A model generated the notes under the pieces. The model searched no databases, had not been told where the DNA came from, and saw nothing but the letters and a program-made list of their open reading frames with translations. DNA of 64,000 nt from JAAXHH01 sp965248395 (GTDB taxonomy: Bacteria > JAAXHH01): contig OZ252103.1 in assembly GCA_965248395.1 (NCBI GenBank), positions 2,418,001 to 2,482,000 on the forward strand, in the 5' to 3' direction. This document shows, piece by piece, positions 35,041-44,221 of the stretch. A program made the translations under genes and the position numbers. Position 1 is the first letter of the stretch. Each line of letters opens with the position of its first letter.

Positions 35041-38000
35041 TTACTTCAGCACCCCGATGCGTGCGACATGCCCGCCCAACTTGAGTTCTCCTGCGTGAGC
35101 ATCCGCCGGTACGGGCTCGTCACGGAGGACCGTCGAAAGCGTTTCCTTCCTGATGTAGTCAGCGTGGGCGACTATGGCCTCGGCAAGATCTCCATCGGCC
35201 TCGTAGAAAAGCGTGATCCGGTCGTTCACGTTGAAATCCGCTTCCTTGCGAAGATTCTGAACATGACGGACAAAATCCCGCATCAACCCCTCGAGCAACA
35301 GGTCACGGGTCAACCTCGTATCGATGGCGACGGTGCATCCAAAGTCGGAAATCACCGCCAGGCCATCCGCGTCGACCCGGTCCACCACGAGTTCGTCCGG
35401 CAACAGGGTAACCATCTCTCCTTCCACCTCGAGCGACAGGGACTCGCCTTCTGCAACCCGGGCGCCAGTTTGGTCGCCGTCCAGTGCATCGAGCGCCTGG
35501 CGGACGGCGTTCAACCGCTTGCCGAAGCGCGGACCCCATTTCGAGAAGTCGGGCTTCACGGCATACCCGCGGAAGGCATTCTCATTATCGACCACGATGA
35601 GATCTTTCACGTTCAGTTCTTCCAGGATCTGCGCCCGAAGCCGTGATATTGTTTCGCCCTGCCTGTTGCTTGCGGGTTTTACCAACAGCCGCAACGCGGG
35701 CTGCCGGACCTTCATGCGGGCTTCGTTGCGTACGGCACGGCCCAGTTCAATCACCTGCATCAGATCTTCCATGTCGTCCAGAAGTTCCGGGTCGATCAGA
35801 TCTTCCGAGACCTCCGGATAACGGCTGAGGTGGACACTTTCGGGCGCCGACGGATCGACGGGAGGGACCAGGCTCCGGTAAAGTTCTTCTGCGGAAAAAG
35901 GAAGTATGGGAGCGATCAGCTTGCTCATCGTCACAAGCACTTCGTAGAGCGTTTGGATGGCCGACTGCTTGTCCGCGTCATCGCCGCTTTTCCAGAATCG
36001 CCGTCTGCTTCGGCGGACGTACCAGGTGGAGAGTACGTCGATGAACCGCTCGGTTTCCCGCACCACGGCAGCTGAATCAAAGTTGTCCATCCTGTCGTTG
36101 CAATGACGGATCAGTTGATGAAGACGGGCAAGTACCCACCGGTCGAGTTCGCTGCGGCCCGATACCGGGGCGGAAGCGGCAATGGGCGGACAGTCCGGCA
36201 GATTGGCATAGGTTACGAAGAATGCGTATACATTCCACAGCCTCAGCATCTTCCGGGCAACCTCTTCAGCGGGACCGTATCCGAAGCGGAAGACCATATT
36301 GAGCGGCGCGCCGGCATACTGCCATCTCATCACGTCGGCGCCCATGCGGCCGGTGGCGTCCTCCACGGCGATCGCGTTGTCTCCACTCTTGCTGAAGGGC
36401 TCCCCGTTCTCGTCCCGCATCTCTTCGAAGGTGAGCACCGACTTGAACGGCGTTCGGTTGTAAAGGGTCACCGACATGAACAACTGGGAATAGAACCACA
36501 ACCTGATCTGTTCACGCATTTCCGTGATCCAATCCGCGGGAAACCACGATTCCCAGGTGGAATCCGTACCCGTAAACTGGATATCCGCCTTGTCCCGTTC
36601 GGCTTCCGGACCGCGCGAGGACCGGATGGCACCTTCGATCCCTCGGTGTTCGGGAAGATAGTTCAGCGTCGAAAAAGGAACGATTCCCGCGTCGAGCCAG
36701 CAGTCGCCGACTTCGGTTACCCTTCGAACGGCCTCACCGCACCGTTCACAGGTGATTTCGATCTCATCGATCCACGGCCTGTGAAGTTCAGGCAGTTCAT
36801 CGACGAGGGCGGGATTCACGGCCCGCTCCCGCAATTCGACGGTGCTGCCGATTACGTTGACGTGATCGCAGTTCCCACAGGAATAGAAGGGCAGGGGTAG
36901 ACCCCAGAAACGGCGGCGAGATATGCACCAGTCCCCCATGTTGTCCAGCCAGTCCTGCATCAGGAGCCCGCTGTATTCGGGAACCCACCGAACCGTCGCG
37001 GCGGCCCGCTTCATCGGTTCCCTGATTTCGTCCGCGGAAATGAACCACTCATCGGCGAGGCGAAAGACCAGCGGAGTCTTGCACCGCCAGCAGAATGGAT
37101 AACGGTGCGTGTAGTCTTCCCAGCGGAACAGCACGCCCCTGGATTCCAGTTCCCGCCGGACGCCATCGGCCGATTCCCGGACATGGGTCGAGGCGAGCGG
37201 ACCGATGTCGCCCGTGAAATAACCGTTTTCGTCTATGGGCACGATGATGTCCAGACCGAGTTCCTGTCCCAGTTGATAGTCATCGGCGCCGCAACCCGGG
37301 GCGATGTGGACGATACCAGTGCCTTCCTCGTCCGACACCATGTCCCAGGCCACGGTGGTTCGGTTCACCTCCCGCTGCGCGGGAAGATCCTCCAGGGGAC
37401 CGTGGAACGGCAGCCCGATCAGATTCTCGCCCTTCAGAGTCTCGACCACCTGGGCTTCCGGGGGCAGGGCTGTATCGACGAGTGTTTTCATGAGATAGTA
37501 ATGTTCGCCGTCCAGGCTCGCCTTCGCGTATTCGGCTTCGGGGTGCAGCGCCAGGGCCGTGTTGGCGGTCAAGGTCCACGGAGTGGTGGTCCACACCAGG
37601 AAGTACTCGTTCTCGCGGTCTCCGACGCGGCAGCGGAAAAAACAGGATGGATCCGTCTGCTCCTGGTAGGAATCCACCAGTTCGTGCTGGCTCAGGCTGG
37701 TGCCGCATCGCCAGCACCAGGGCATGGACCGGTAACCGCGGTAGAGCCATTCCCTGGCGTCGCAGGCCTTGAGAAAATGCCAGATATGTTCGATGTTGTT
37801 GTCATCCAGGGTGTAGTAGGAAGCCGGATGGCCGTCGTCATGGTACCACTGCATCCAGTGGCCCATGCGAATGGACTGTCTCGTGATCCTTTCGGCGTAT
37901 TCGTCCACCCGTGCGCGGCAGGCCCGCGAAAACTCCGCCAGCCCGAAAGTCTCGATATCCCTCTTCGAATCGAAACCCAGCGCACGCTCCACCTCCACTT

Positions 38001-38277
38001 CCACCCATAGTCCCTGGCAGTCGAAACCGTTCTGCCACCGATGGTTAAACCCCTTCATGGCCTTGTAGCGGCAGTACATGTCCTTGTAGGTTCGACCCCA
38101 GGCGTGGTGGACGCCCATGGCGTTGTTGGCGGTGATCGGACCGTCGACAAAGGACCAGAGCGGGCGATCCGCCAACTGCGCGCGCAGTTTATCGAAGATT
38201 CGATGGTCCTCCCACCAGACCAGAATACGCTCCTCCATGCGTGGGTATTCCATCTTTCCGTCGAAGGATTTGAACAT
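35041..38277 (-). CDS. ileS: Isoleucyl-tRNA synthetase with GVHH in place of the HIGH motif
   Basis: A 1078-residue class I synthetase. The N-terminal catalytic motif reads NNAMGVHHAWGRTYKD, so the HxGH signature is GVHH at residues 55-58 (38104-38115). The second motif is PFSKSGDN (36385-36399) instead of KMSKS. The CP1 editing region, CWRCGTSL and CWRCKTPL Cys pairs, CGNCDHV and CERCGEA are present, followed by a long anticodon-binding and C-terminal part. ATG 38277 has GGTGAG 7 nt upstream and is preferred over the TTG at 38310. Type 2 IleRS enzymes with GXHH are known to be extremely mupirocin resistant. As the only IleRS gene in the window it may be the housekeeping enzyme. Confidence 0.94.
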   Translation of the reverse strand: MFKSFDGKMEYPRMEERILVWWEDHRIFDKLRAQLADRPLWSFVDGPITANNAMGVHHAWGRTYKDMYCRYKAMKGFNHRWQNGFDCQGLWVEVEVERALGFDSKRDIETFGLAEFSRACRARVDEYAERITRQSIRMGHWMQWYHDDGHPASYYTLDDNNIEHIWHFLKACDAREWLYRGYRSMPWCWRCGTSLSQHELVDSYQEQTDPSCFFRCRVGDRENEYFLVWTTTPWTLTANTALALHPEAEYAKASLDGEHYYLMKTLVDTALPPEAQVVETLKGENLIGLPFHGPLEDLPAQREVNRTTVAWDMVSDEEGTGIVHIAPGCGADDYQLGQELGLDIIVPIDENGYFTGDIGPLASTHVRESADGVRRELESRGVLFRWEDYTHRYPFCWRCKTPLVFRLADEWFISADEIREPMKRAAATVRWVPEYSGLLMQDWLDNMGDWCISRRRFWGLPLPFYSCGNCDHVNVIGSTVELRERAVNPALVDELPELHRPWIDEIEITCERCGEAVRRVTEVGDCWLDAGIVPFSTLNYLPEHRGIEGAIRSSRGPEAERDKADIQFTGTDSTWESWFPADWITEMREQIRLWFYSQLFMSVTLYNRTPFKSVLTFEEMRDENGEPFSKSGDNAIAVEDATGRMGADVMRWQYAGAPLNMVFRFGYGPAEEVARKMLRLWNVYAFFVTYANLPDCPPIAASAPVSGRSELDRWVLARLHQLIRHCNDRMDNFDSAAVVRETERFIDVLSTWYVRRSRRRFWKSGDDADKQSAIQTLYEVLVTMSKLIAPILPFSAEELYRSLVPPVDPSAPESVHLSRYPEVSEDLIDPELLDDMEDLMQVIELGRAVRNEARMKVRQPALRLLVKPASNRQGETISRLRAQILEELNVKDLIVVDNENAFRGYAVKPDFSKWGPRFGKRLNAVRQALDALDGDQTGARVAEGESLSLEVEGEMVTLLPDELVVDRVDADGLAVISDFGCTVAIDTRLTRDLLLEGLMRDFVRHVQNLRKEADFNVNDRITLFYEADGDLAEAIVAHADYIRKETLSTVLRDEPVPADAHAGELKLGGHVARIGVLK

Positions 38278-38487
38278 CTGTCTACTCACCGGTTGCTTGA
38301 GATTCAACAATCAGCCCACGTCCAGCGGACCATACCATAGATGACACTTGATGACGCCGGAAACGATACCCTCCTGACTGTTTGACCGATCCGGAACGCC
38401 GGTCAGAAAATAGACTGTAGGGTGGCGGTACACAAGGTAATTCTGGCAGGTGTTCAAGCAGGATTGAACGAGCGCACTACTCCGTTT

Positions 38488-39219
38488 TCACTCTGTATAT
38501 CCCATGTCCGGGAACCGGTTCAGTTCTTCCCTGTATGTACGCCAGTTCGGCATCAGTCGATCCAGAATACCCCAGAACCGCCGATTGTGAGACGGTTCGA
38601 TCAGGTGCGCCATTTCGTGGACGATGACGTATTCGAGACAGTGCATGGGCCTCTTGGCCAGTTCCAGGTTGAGCCAGATCCTCCCGGCCCGGAAGTTGCA
38701 GCTCCCCCAGCGGGTCTTCATCTTCCTGATGCGCCACTCCGTTACCGTAACGCCCATTACCGGCTCCCAGGCTGCAATGAATCGAGGAACCGTTGTTTTC
38801 AACCGCCCGCGATACCAATCCGCGAGCATGCCCTCCCGTTGTTTCCGATCTGTACCCGGGCGAACGCGCATTTCCAGCGTCGAATCGCCCAGAAGGTAGA
38901 TGCGGGATGGCCCCTCGTGCGTCGTGACGTTCAACGCGCGGCTGAAACCCTCGACGTAGTGGCACTCTCCCGTTACCCAGGAGTATGCGGGTTCTGGTTT
39001 GCGGTTTCGGTGTTTTTCCTGTTGCCGCCGGATCCACGACTTCCTTTTGACTACGGCCTGCAGGATCGATTCCTCGTCGATGTGCAGCGGAGCGGAAACC
39101 CGCACGCGGCCGTCGGGAGGACCTACCCTGAGGTACAGGTGCCTGATCCGCTTTCTATAGACATCCACCTCCAGGCCTTCCACGCTGATTTGGTAAGGTT
39201 TGACGCCTTGGATGGGCAA
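38488..39219 (-). CDS. YgjP/SprT-like zinc metallopeptidase (DUF45 family)
   Basis: A protein of about 243 residues with the metallopeptidase motif HEMAH (VIVHEMAHLIEPSHN), in which a third His ligand lies in PSHN. RKMKTRWGSCN is the DUF45/YgjP-specific block preceding it, and RKRIRHLYLRVGPPDGRVRVSAP is the family N-terminus. The start is uncertain: TTG 39219, GTG 39183 and the far-upstream TTG 39339 are in frame; TTG 39219 fits the usual length. It lies 177 bp upstream of ileS on the same strand. The cellular substrate of this family is unknown. Confidence 0.85.
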   Translation of the reverse strand: MPIQGVKPYQISVEGLEVDVYRKRIRHLYLRVGPPDGRVRVSAPLHIDEESILQAVVKRKSWIRRQQEKHRNRKPEPAYSWVTGECHYVEGFSRALNVTTHEGPSRIYLLGDSTLEMRVRPGTDRKQREGMLADWYRGRLKTTVPRFIAAWEPVMGVTVTEWRIRKMKTRWGSCNFRAGRIWLNLELAKRPMHCLEYVIVHEMAHLIEPSHNRRFWGILDRLMPNWRTYREELNRFPDMGYTE

Positions 39220-39370
39220 CCTGCTTTCTGAATCGAACCTGCGTCGAAAGGTAGTCGAGTGCGCTAATTCAACATTGGTCCGGTACCAACCAGAATGATC
39301 GCATAATATAGCTGTCGATTTTAAGCTACGGTAGCGCAAACCACGATTGTTGCGCCTGGAGTCAGCCGAC

Positions 39371-39400
39371 TTGACTTTGCCGGGGAGAGACGGCTAATTT
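39371..39400 (+). promoter_or_regulatory. Possible promoter of the sulfatase gene
   Basis: TTGACT at 39371-39376, an 18-bp spacer and TAATTT at 39395-39400. The same TAATTT occurs at the tRNA-Phe promoter. The leader would be about 107 nt. Confidence 0.4.
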
Positions 39401-39513
39401 GAACGTTCTCCTGGTGAGCTTGCGCTTCCTCATGTAATTCTCACATCTTCCTCATGCCTTTCCATTCGATTCGGGTATTATGGGGGATGATGCTTCACGG
39501 AGGCTGGTATACC

Positions 39514-40917
39514 TTGTCCCGAATATCACCCAACATCCTGTTCTTATTTACCGATGACCAGCGCTTCGATACGATAGGGGCGCTCGGCAACCCGTACGTG
39601 CAAACGCCGACAATGGACCGGCTTGTGGCCCAGGGCACCGCTTTTACCCACGCACACATACCCGGCGGCACATCGGCCGCAAATTGCATGCCGAGCCGGG
39701 CAATGCTGCACACGGGCCGCACCCTGTTTCATCTCGACGGGGCCGGTGCAGAGGTTCCCCCGGAACACGTGATGATCGGGGAACATCTGCAGACACAAGG
39801 CTACCGTACCTGGGGCACGGGCAAATGGCATAATGGTGTATCGTCGTTCGACCGCAGTTTTTCAGATGGTGCGGAGATCTTCTTCGGGGGTATGGACGAC
39901 CACTGGAACGTGCCCGTCTTCGACTACGACCCGGCGGGAAGGTACGACGGAAGGCTTCCACAGTGTCCGGATGCCTTCCGTACGAACGCGTTGAAAATCC
40001 GCAAGGGGGACCACGTACACGCGGGCAGACATTCCAGTGAGCTTTTCGCCGACAGTGCCGCCGAATGGCTGAAAGGGTATGATACCGCCGATCCTTTTTT
40101 CATGTACGTGTCATTCATGGCGCCCCACGACCCAAGGACCATGCCGCAAGCCTACCAGGATCTGTACGATCCAGAAAAGATCCCTCTTCCCGGAAATTTC
40201 ATGGGCGGGCATCCCTTCGACAACGGCGATTTGAAAGTAAGAGACGAAGTACTTGAAGACTTCCCGCGCGACCCGGCCGGAGTACGGCGGCACATCGCGG
40301 AGTACTACGCGATGATCACCCACCTGGACGCCCAGATGGGCAGGATTTTGAATGCGCTGGAAGCCTGTGGAAAGGCCGATGACACCATCGTGGTCTTCGC
40401 CGGAGACAACGGACTGGCGATCGGCCAGCACGGACTGTTCGGAAAACAGAACCTGTACGAACACTGCATTCGCGTGCCCCTGGTATTCTCCGGTCCGGGA
40501 ATTCCTCGCGGTGTCCAGCGGAGCGCTTACACTTACCTGCTCGATATCTTCCCCACCCTGTGTGATCTGATCGGTATCGATCCTCCCGGCTCCGTGGAAG
40601 GGACGAGCCTCACGACGGCGCTCAACGATCCCGATGCGCGTGTACGAGACACGCTGTTCGGCGCTTACCGCCAATGGCAGCGCATGGTGAAAGACGACAG
40701 GTTCAAACTGATCGAGTACTTGGTCGACGGACATCGTACGACGCAGTTGTTCGACCTCGAACTGGATCCCCGGGAATGTCATAATCTGGTCGGTATCCCA
40801 TCCTACGAAGACCGCATAAATAGCCTGCGGAACCGACTCTGCAAATGGCGTGATGATTGGAATGATGCAGGCAGCGAGTGGGGAAGGGTATTCTGGGATG
40901 GCTACGAAACTTGCTGA
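39514..40917 (+). CDS. Sulfatase (formylglycine type)
   Basis: A 467-residue alkaline-phosphatase-superfamily sulfatase. ISPNILFLFTDDQRFD holds the metal-binding DD pair, and the modification motif is C58-M-P-S-R (NCMPSR, Cys codon at 39685), so the Cys would be turned into formylglycine by a sulfatase-modifying enzyme. GTGKWH and FAGDNGLAIGQHG are further active-site elements. The TTG at 39514 has GGAGG 10 nt upstream and starts exactly at the family N-terminus, so it is chosen over the ATGs at 39454, 39487 and 39490. There is no signal peptide, so it is probably cytoplasmic. Choline, glycan or phosphonate/sulfate-ester substrates are all possible. Confidence 0.88.
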   Translation: MSRISPNILFLFTDDQRFDTIGALGNPYVQTPTMDRLVAQGTAFTHAHIPGGTSAANCMPSRAMLHTGRTLFHLDGAGAEVPPEHVMIGEHLQTQGYRTWGTGKWHNGVSSFDRSFSDGAEIFFGGMDDHWNVPVFDYDPAGRYDGRLPQCPDAFRTNALKIRKGDHVHAGRHSSELFADSAAEWLKGYDTADPFFMYVSFMAPHDPRTMPQAYQDLYDPEKIPLPGNFMGGHPFDNGDLKVRDEVLEDFPRDPAGVRRHIAEYYAMITHLDAQMGRILNALEACGKADDTIVVFAGDNGLAIGQHGLFGKQNLYEHCIRVPLVFSGPGIPRGVQRSAYTYLLDIFPTLCDLIGIDPPGSVEGTSLTTALNDPDARVRDTLFGAYRQWQRMVKDDRFKLIEYLVDGHRTTQLFDLELDPRECHNLVGIPSYEDRINSLRNRLCKWRDDWNDAGSEWGRVFWDGYETC

Positions 40918-40944
40918 ACGCAAACCTTTGATAATACGGGTGTT

Positions 40945-41709
40945 ATGTTGATGAAACAAGCGGAGATCTTCAATGAATTCGTATTCGACGCATCGGAACG
41001 TGAAACAATGGACCGGGATGGTCACATTATGTTCCCGGGCCTGTTGAAAGAAGACGCCCGTCGTCAACTGACGGCGTCGCTGTCCCACATCGATTCCATC
41101 GACGCGGAAGGTAGGGAAGGTCATGAACCCCGGCGATTTGCCGCCGAGTATAACGGATACCTGGAAAGTTTGATCGGCCATCCCCATATGCTGAACCTGG
41201 CGCGCAGCATATTGGGAGGCGATATTCGATTCGACCATTGCGTAGCGCTGAACCGGTCAGGCGGAGACCGTGGATCGGCATGGCACACCCATGGATATGG
41301 GGAAGATGACCCTCGCCTGGGCTTTGTACGTATTTTCTTCTACGTCAACGGGTTCGAAGCGGGAGACGGCGGACTGAAAGTCGTACCCGGCAGCCACCTG
41401 TACCGGGACAGAATCACGAATGTGGGGTCGGATGCGGAACTCGACCACGTCTGGTTGCGGGATAAGCTCCACCGGACGACGGGCGAACCACTTCAGATCG
41501 AAGCGTTGTCGGCATCATCCGGAACGGTGATCGCCATGTGGACCTTCGCGGCCCACGGCGTGTCCCCACGAAAACCCGGCAGCGATACCCGCTGGTGCGT
41601 GGTATACGCCTATCGCAACCCGGGAAGGCCTTCGAATGCGCGTTGGATATCTGAAGCATACGAAAAACGCCGGATTCCGGGTGCCGAAGGGTTGATGAGC
41701 CTTTACTGA
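40945..41709 (+). CDS. PhyH-like oxygenase with HTH instead of HxD metal motif
   Basis: A 254-residue PhyH-family protein. The region that should carry HxD reads AWHTHGYGEDDPRLG (H114, T115, H116), so the Asp ligand is replaced by His or moved to GEDD. The rest is conserved: FFYVNGFEAGDGGLKVVPGSHL, the distal His in FAAHGVSPRK and Arg in SDTRWCVV. ATG 40945 follows the sulfatase stop by 27 bp and the pair is probably cotranscribed. A non-heme oxygenase with altered chemistry, or a protein that uses a different acid, are both possible. Confidence 0.82.
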   Translation: MLMKQAEIFNEFVFDASERETMDRDGHIMFPGLLKEDARRQLTASLSHIDSIDAEGREGHEPRRFAAEYNGYLESLIGHPHMLNLARSILGGDIRFDHCVALNRSGGDRGSAWHTHGYGEDDPRLGFVRIFFYVNGFEAGDGGLKVVPGSHLYRDRITNVGSDAELDHVWLRDKLHRTTGEPLQIEALSASSGTVIAMWTFAAHGVSPRKPGSDTRWCVVYAYRNPGRPSNARWISEAYEKRRIPGAEGLMSLY

Positions 41710-41796
41710 AAGCCGCTATTGCTGCGGTGATGCAGGCGGCGGGGTCATAGTATAACCACCGACATCCATCCATATTTGAAGATGACTGTCAGCACA

Positions 41797-43455
41797 TCAG
41801 GCTGTGACCGCCCGGTCCTTGACGGTCCGGAAAAGGACGAGGCCCATGGCGCCAAAACCGAGTATGACCAACAGCAGATTGATTATCCAGCCGACGTAGG
41901 GCAGGCTCACCACGACCAGCACCAGTACCAGTCCAACGAGCAAAGGCAGAGCCATTGAGCGCAGATTCTGCTGTTTCGGTCGCAGCAACGCGGTACCCAG
42001 GAAGTGAGCCACGACGATCTTGGACACGTACAGTCCCAAAGCCCAGGCAGCGGCCGTAACCAGTCCGGCCGGAAGACCTATGAGCGTCACGCAGAGGACC
42101 ACTGCGGCAATCGGCATCGCAATGAGAATGAGGAATCCAGTCCCCGCAGACACAAGTATCGCCCTTAAGTCGACCAAAGACATGCGTCCAAGCGCCGGAA
42201 ACGACCAGAACAGAATCATGCCCGATACGAATGCCGCGGCCAGCCATATGGCCATGTACACTAACGACCAGATCGGCAGGGACTCGTCCTGATCCTGACC
42301 CAAATCGAAAACTTCGACGATGGTTTCGCCGGCTACCGATGCGGTGGAGTCCACCTGAAGGTTCTTACCGGTCGGTAATTCGACATCGAGATTTCCACCA
42401 ATTGACGCGGACGAATGAACGGCTACCAGACGGCCCTCGAAAGAAACATCCCGCTTCACCTCGCCAGTTATCGTGAGAGCACTGCCAAACATGGTCACGT
42501 TGCGGCCGACAGTACCTCCCACACTGACATCCTCTGCAAAAGCAAACAGGTCTCCCCCTATCGAAGCGCCCCGTCTCGTAAGAATCGACTGTGCGAATCC
42601 AAAGACACTCTGACCGACCGCGTCCCCGATGCGTATCACCTGTCCGAATCCTGCGATTCCCCCTCCCACCCTGCCATCGATCTCGATGTTTCTCCCGAAA
42701 GAGAAAACGTCTCCCTGGACCGAACCCACGATTTCGATCGACTGGGCGAACACGATCAGGTCTCCGGTAACCACGCCGTCAATTCTGACTGTGCGACCGA
42801 AAGCGATGAGTGTATCGTCAATGGTCTCATCGGCCTCGATCGAGACGATTTCTTCAGTGCGGATATCGATGGCTTCTGCCTGCGTCGTGAACCCCGTTAT
42901 CAGTATGAGACTGAGACTCCCGAGTACCATCGAAACTCCGAGGGATCGGCGCAGCAGGATGAATGAAGTAGATATTAACATGATTCCTAACGCGGCGAGA
43001 CCAACACTGCTGATTAGTGATTCCATGATCCAACCTCCTTCCTTGATGAAATACATTCCTGAACTGAATAAGAGGGACAGTTGTCCGGAGAAGTGCAACG
43101 GATTGAGCCACGCTATACTCCAGGGTAGCTCATATCCCAAAAGCAAGCCGAGCCCCATCCTCAACAAAGCCGCGAATACAAGGACCAAGCCCATCAATTT
43201 CACGGCTTGTGCCGGAGATGGTGCGAAGGCGGGCAACGGATAACTTTCACCTGCGAAAGCCTCTACGTTACCCATTACGCCAACCAGGGCATTTCTCTCC
43301 ATCTGAAATGCATGAAACAGGTCCTGGCACCGCCGGCAGATGCCCAGGTGGTCTTCAAACTCAACTGCTTCATTTCCAATTAGCTCACCATCGGCGTATA
43401 CCGCGCAGGTGAGTTCAGATGGACACGAATCCTTATGCACCTTTTTGTTGGTCAT
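41797..43455 (-). CDS. Zinc-finger anti-sigma-like membrane protein with polymer-forming (bactofilin-like) domain
   Basis: A 552-residue protein. Residues 17-43 form a zf-HC2 anti-sigma zinc site (C17, H36, C40, C43; HLGICRRC). Membrane segments follow at about 84-180. Residues 200-370 are a right-handed beta-helix-like repeat (GVVTGDLIVFAQSIEIVGSVQGDVFSFG shortened here; GRVGGGIAGFGQ, GGTVGRNVTMFG, ASIGGNLDVEL), similar to polymer-forming/bactofilin-like domains. Further TM segments lie at about 390-545. It overlaps the ECF sigma gene by 4 bp. It is inferred to be the membrane anti-sigma factor, with an extracytoplasmic or cytoskeletal scaffold built in. Confidence 0.75.
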   Translation of the reverse strand: MTNKKVHKDSCPSELTCAVYADGELIGNEAVEFEDHLGICRRCQDLFHAFQMERNALVGVMGNVEAFAGESYPLPAFAPSPAQAVKLMGLVLVFAALLRMGLGLLLGYELPWSIAWLNPLHFSGQLSLLFSSGMYFIKEGGWIMESLISSVGLAALGIMLISTSFILLRRSLGVSMVLGSLSLILITGFTTQAEAIDIRTEEIVSIEADETIDDTLIAFGRTVRIDGVVTGDLIVFAQSIEIVGSVQGDVFSFGRNIEIDGRVGGGIAGFGQVIRIGDAVGQSVFGFAQSILTRRGASIGGDLFAFAEDVSVGGTVGRNVTMFGSALTITGEVKRDVSFEGRLVAVHSSASIGGNLDVELPTGKNLQVDSTASVAGETIVEVFDLGQDQDESLPIWSLVYMAIWLAAAFVSGMILFWSFPALGRMSLVDLRAILVSAGTGFLILIAMPIAAVVLCVTLIGLPAGLVTAAAWALGLYVSKIVVAHFLGTALLRPKQQNLRSMALPLLVGLVLVLVVVSLPYVGWIINLLLVILGFGAMGLVLFRTVKDRAVTA

Positions 43456-43985
43456 TGTCCGGTCAACTCCTCTCTCAGGCGCTGCTTGGCGCGGAAAATC
43501 AGCGTCGCGACCGTGTTTCTGTTCAACTTGAGCGTTTTGCCGATCTCGTCGTAGGTGAACTCGTTAAAGTAGGCCAGTACGAGCGGTACGCGATATCTGT
43601 CAGGTAGCGACTGTATTGCTGAACGCACCCCTTCATCCTTTTCTGCTTGTACCAGAACTTCGAGCGTATCCTCGGACACCCGGGAAGGACCGATCTGATC
43701 GAGATCGACGGTTTCGTAGATCTCGACTTCGCTGCTACGACGGCGTAATCGGTCCAGGCAGTGGTTGGTCGCTATTTTGAGAAGCCAGTTCAGGTATGAC
43801 TTCGATTCGTCGACGGTCGAACGTTTCTGGTAGGCGCGGTAGAAAACTTCCTGGGTCGCGTCCTCGGCCTCGTCGATAGACTTCAGCAGGTATCTGCAGA
43901 GTGCGAGGATCCGCCGGTAATGCCTTCGGTAGGTCGTGTCGAAATCGGGATCGGCTGCACGCTGGCTGCCAGCGGTCGTGTTCAT
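43452..43985 (-). CDS. ECF-family RNA polymerase sigma factor
   Basis: A 177-residue extracytoplasmic-function sigma factor. Region 2 is YRRHYRRILALCRYLLKSIDEAEDATQEVFYRAY, cut here to the DATQEVF core, and region 4 is SLPDRYRVPLVLAYFNEFTYDEIGKTL followed by the helix-turn-helix LNRNTVATLIFRAKQRLREEL. ATG 43985 is chosen as the first residue before the conserved part; the frame is open to 44054. The stop overlaps the zinc-finger protein's start by 4 bp, the usual sigma/anti-sigma order. The regulon and autoregulated promoter were not identified. Confidence 0.9.
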   Translation of the reverse strand: MNTTAGSQRAADPDFDTTYRRHYRRILALCRYLLKSIDEAEDATQEVFYRAYQKRSTVDESKSYLNWLLKIATNHCLDRLRRRSSEVEIYETVDLDQIGPSRVSEDTLEVLVQAEKDEGVRSAIQSLPDRYRVPLVLAYFNEFTYDEIGKTLKLNRNTVATLIFRAKQRLREELTGQ

Positions 43986-44221
43986 ATCACTACTACGAGT
44001 ACCTGGACGGAAGAGTTTCAAATCCAAGTCCGGAAATCCGGCGACCCGGCACAATAGATTGTCCAGTTGGGAAAAGAGACCAGAATGGGGAAGGTGGGCG
44101 TTACGTATTTTGGAATAGCAATTCGGGGGTCAACGATAGATAGCCGGGAAAACCGCATCTCCCGCAGTATTGGGGCTTCGGAAGAACCATCTTTTTCTGC
44201 GATATCGCCATCGCCGATTCC

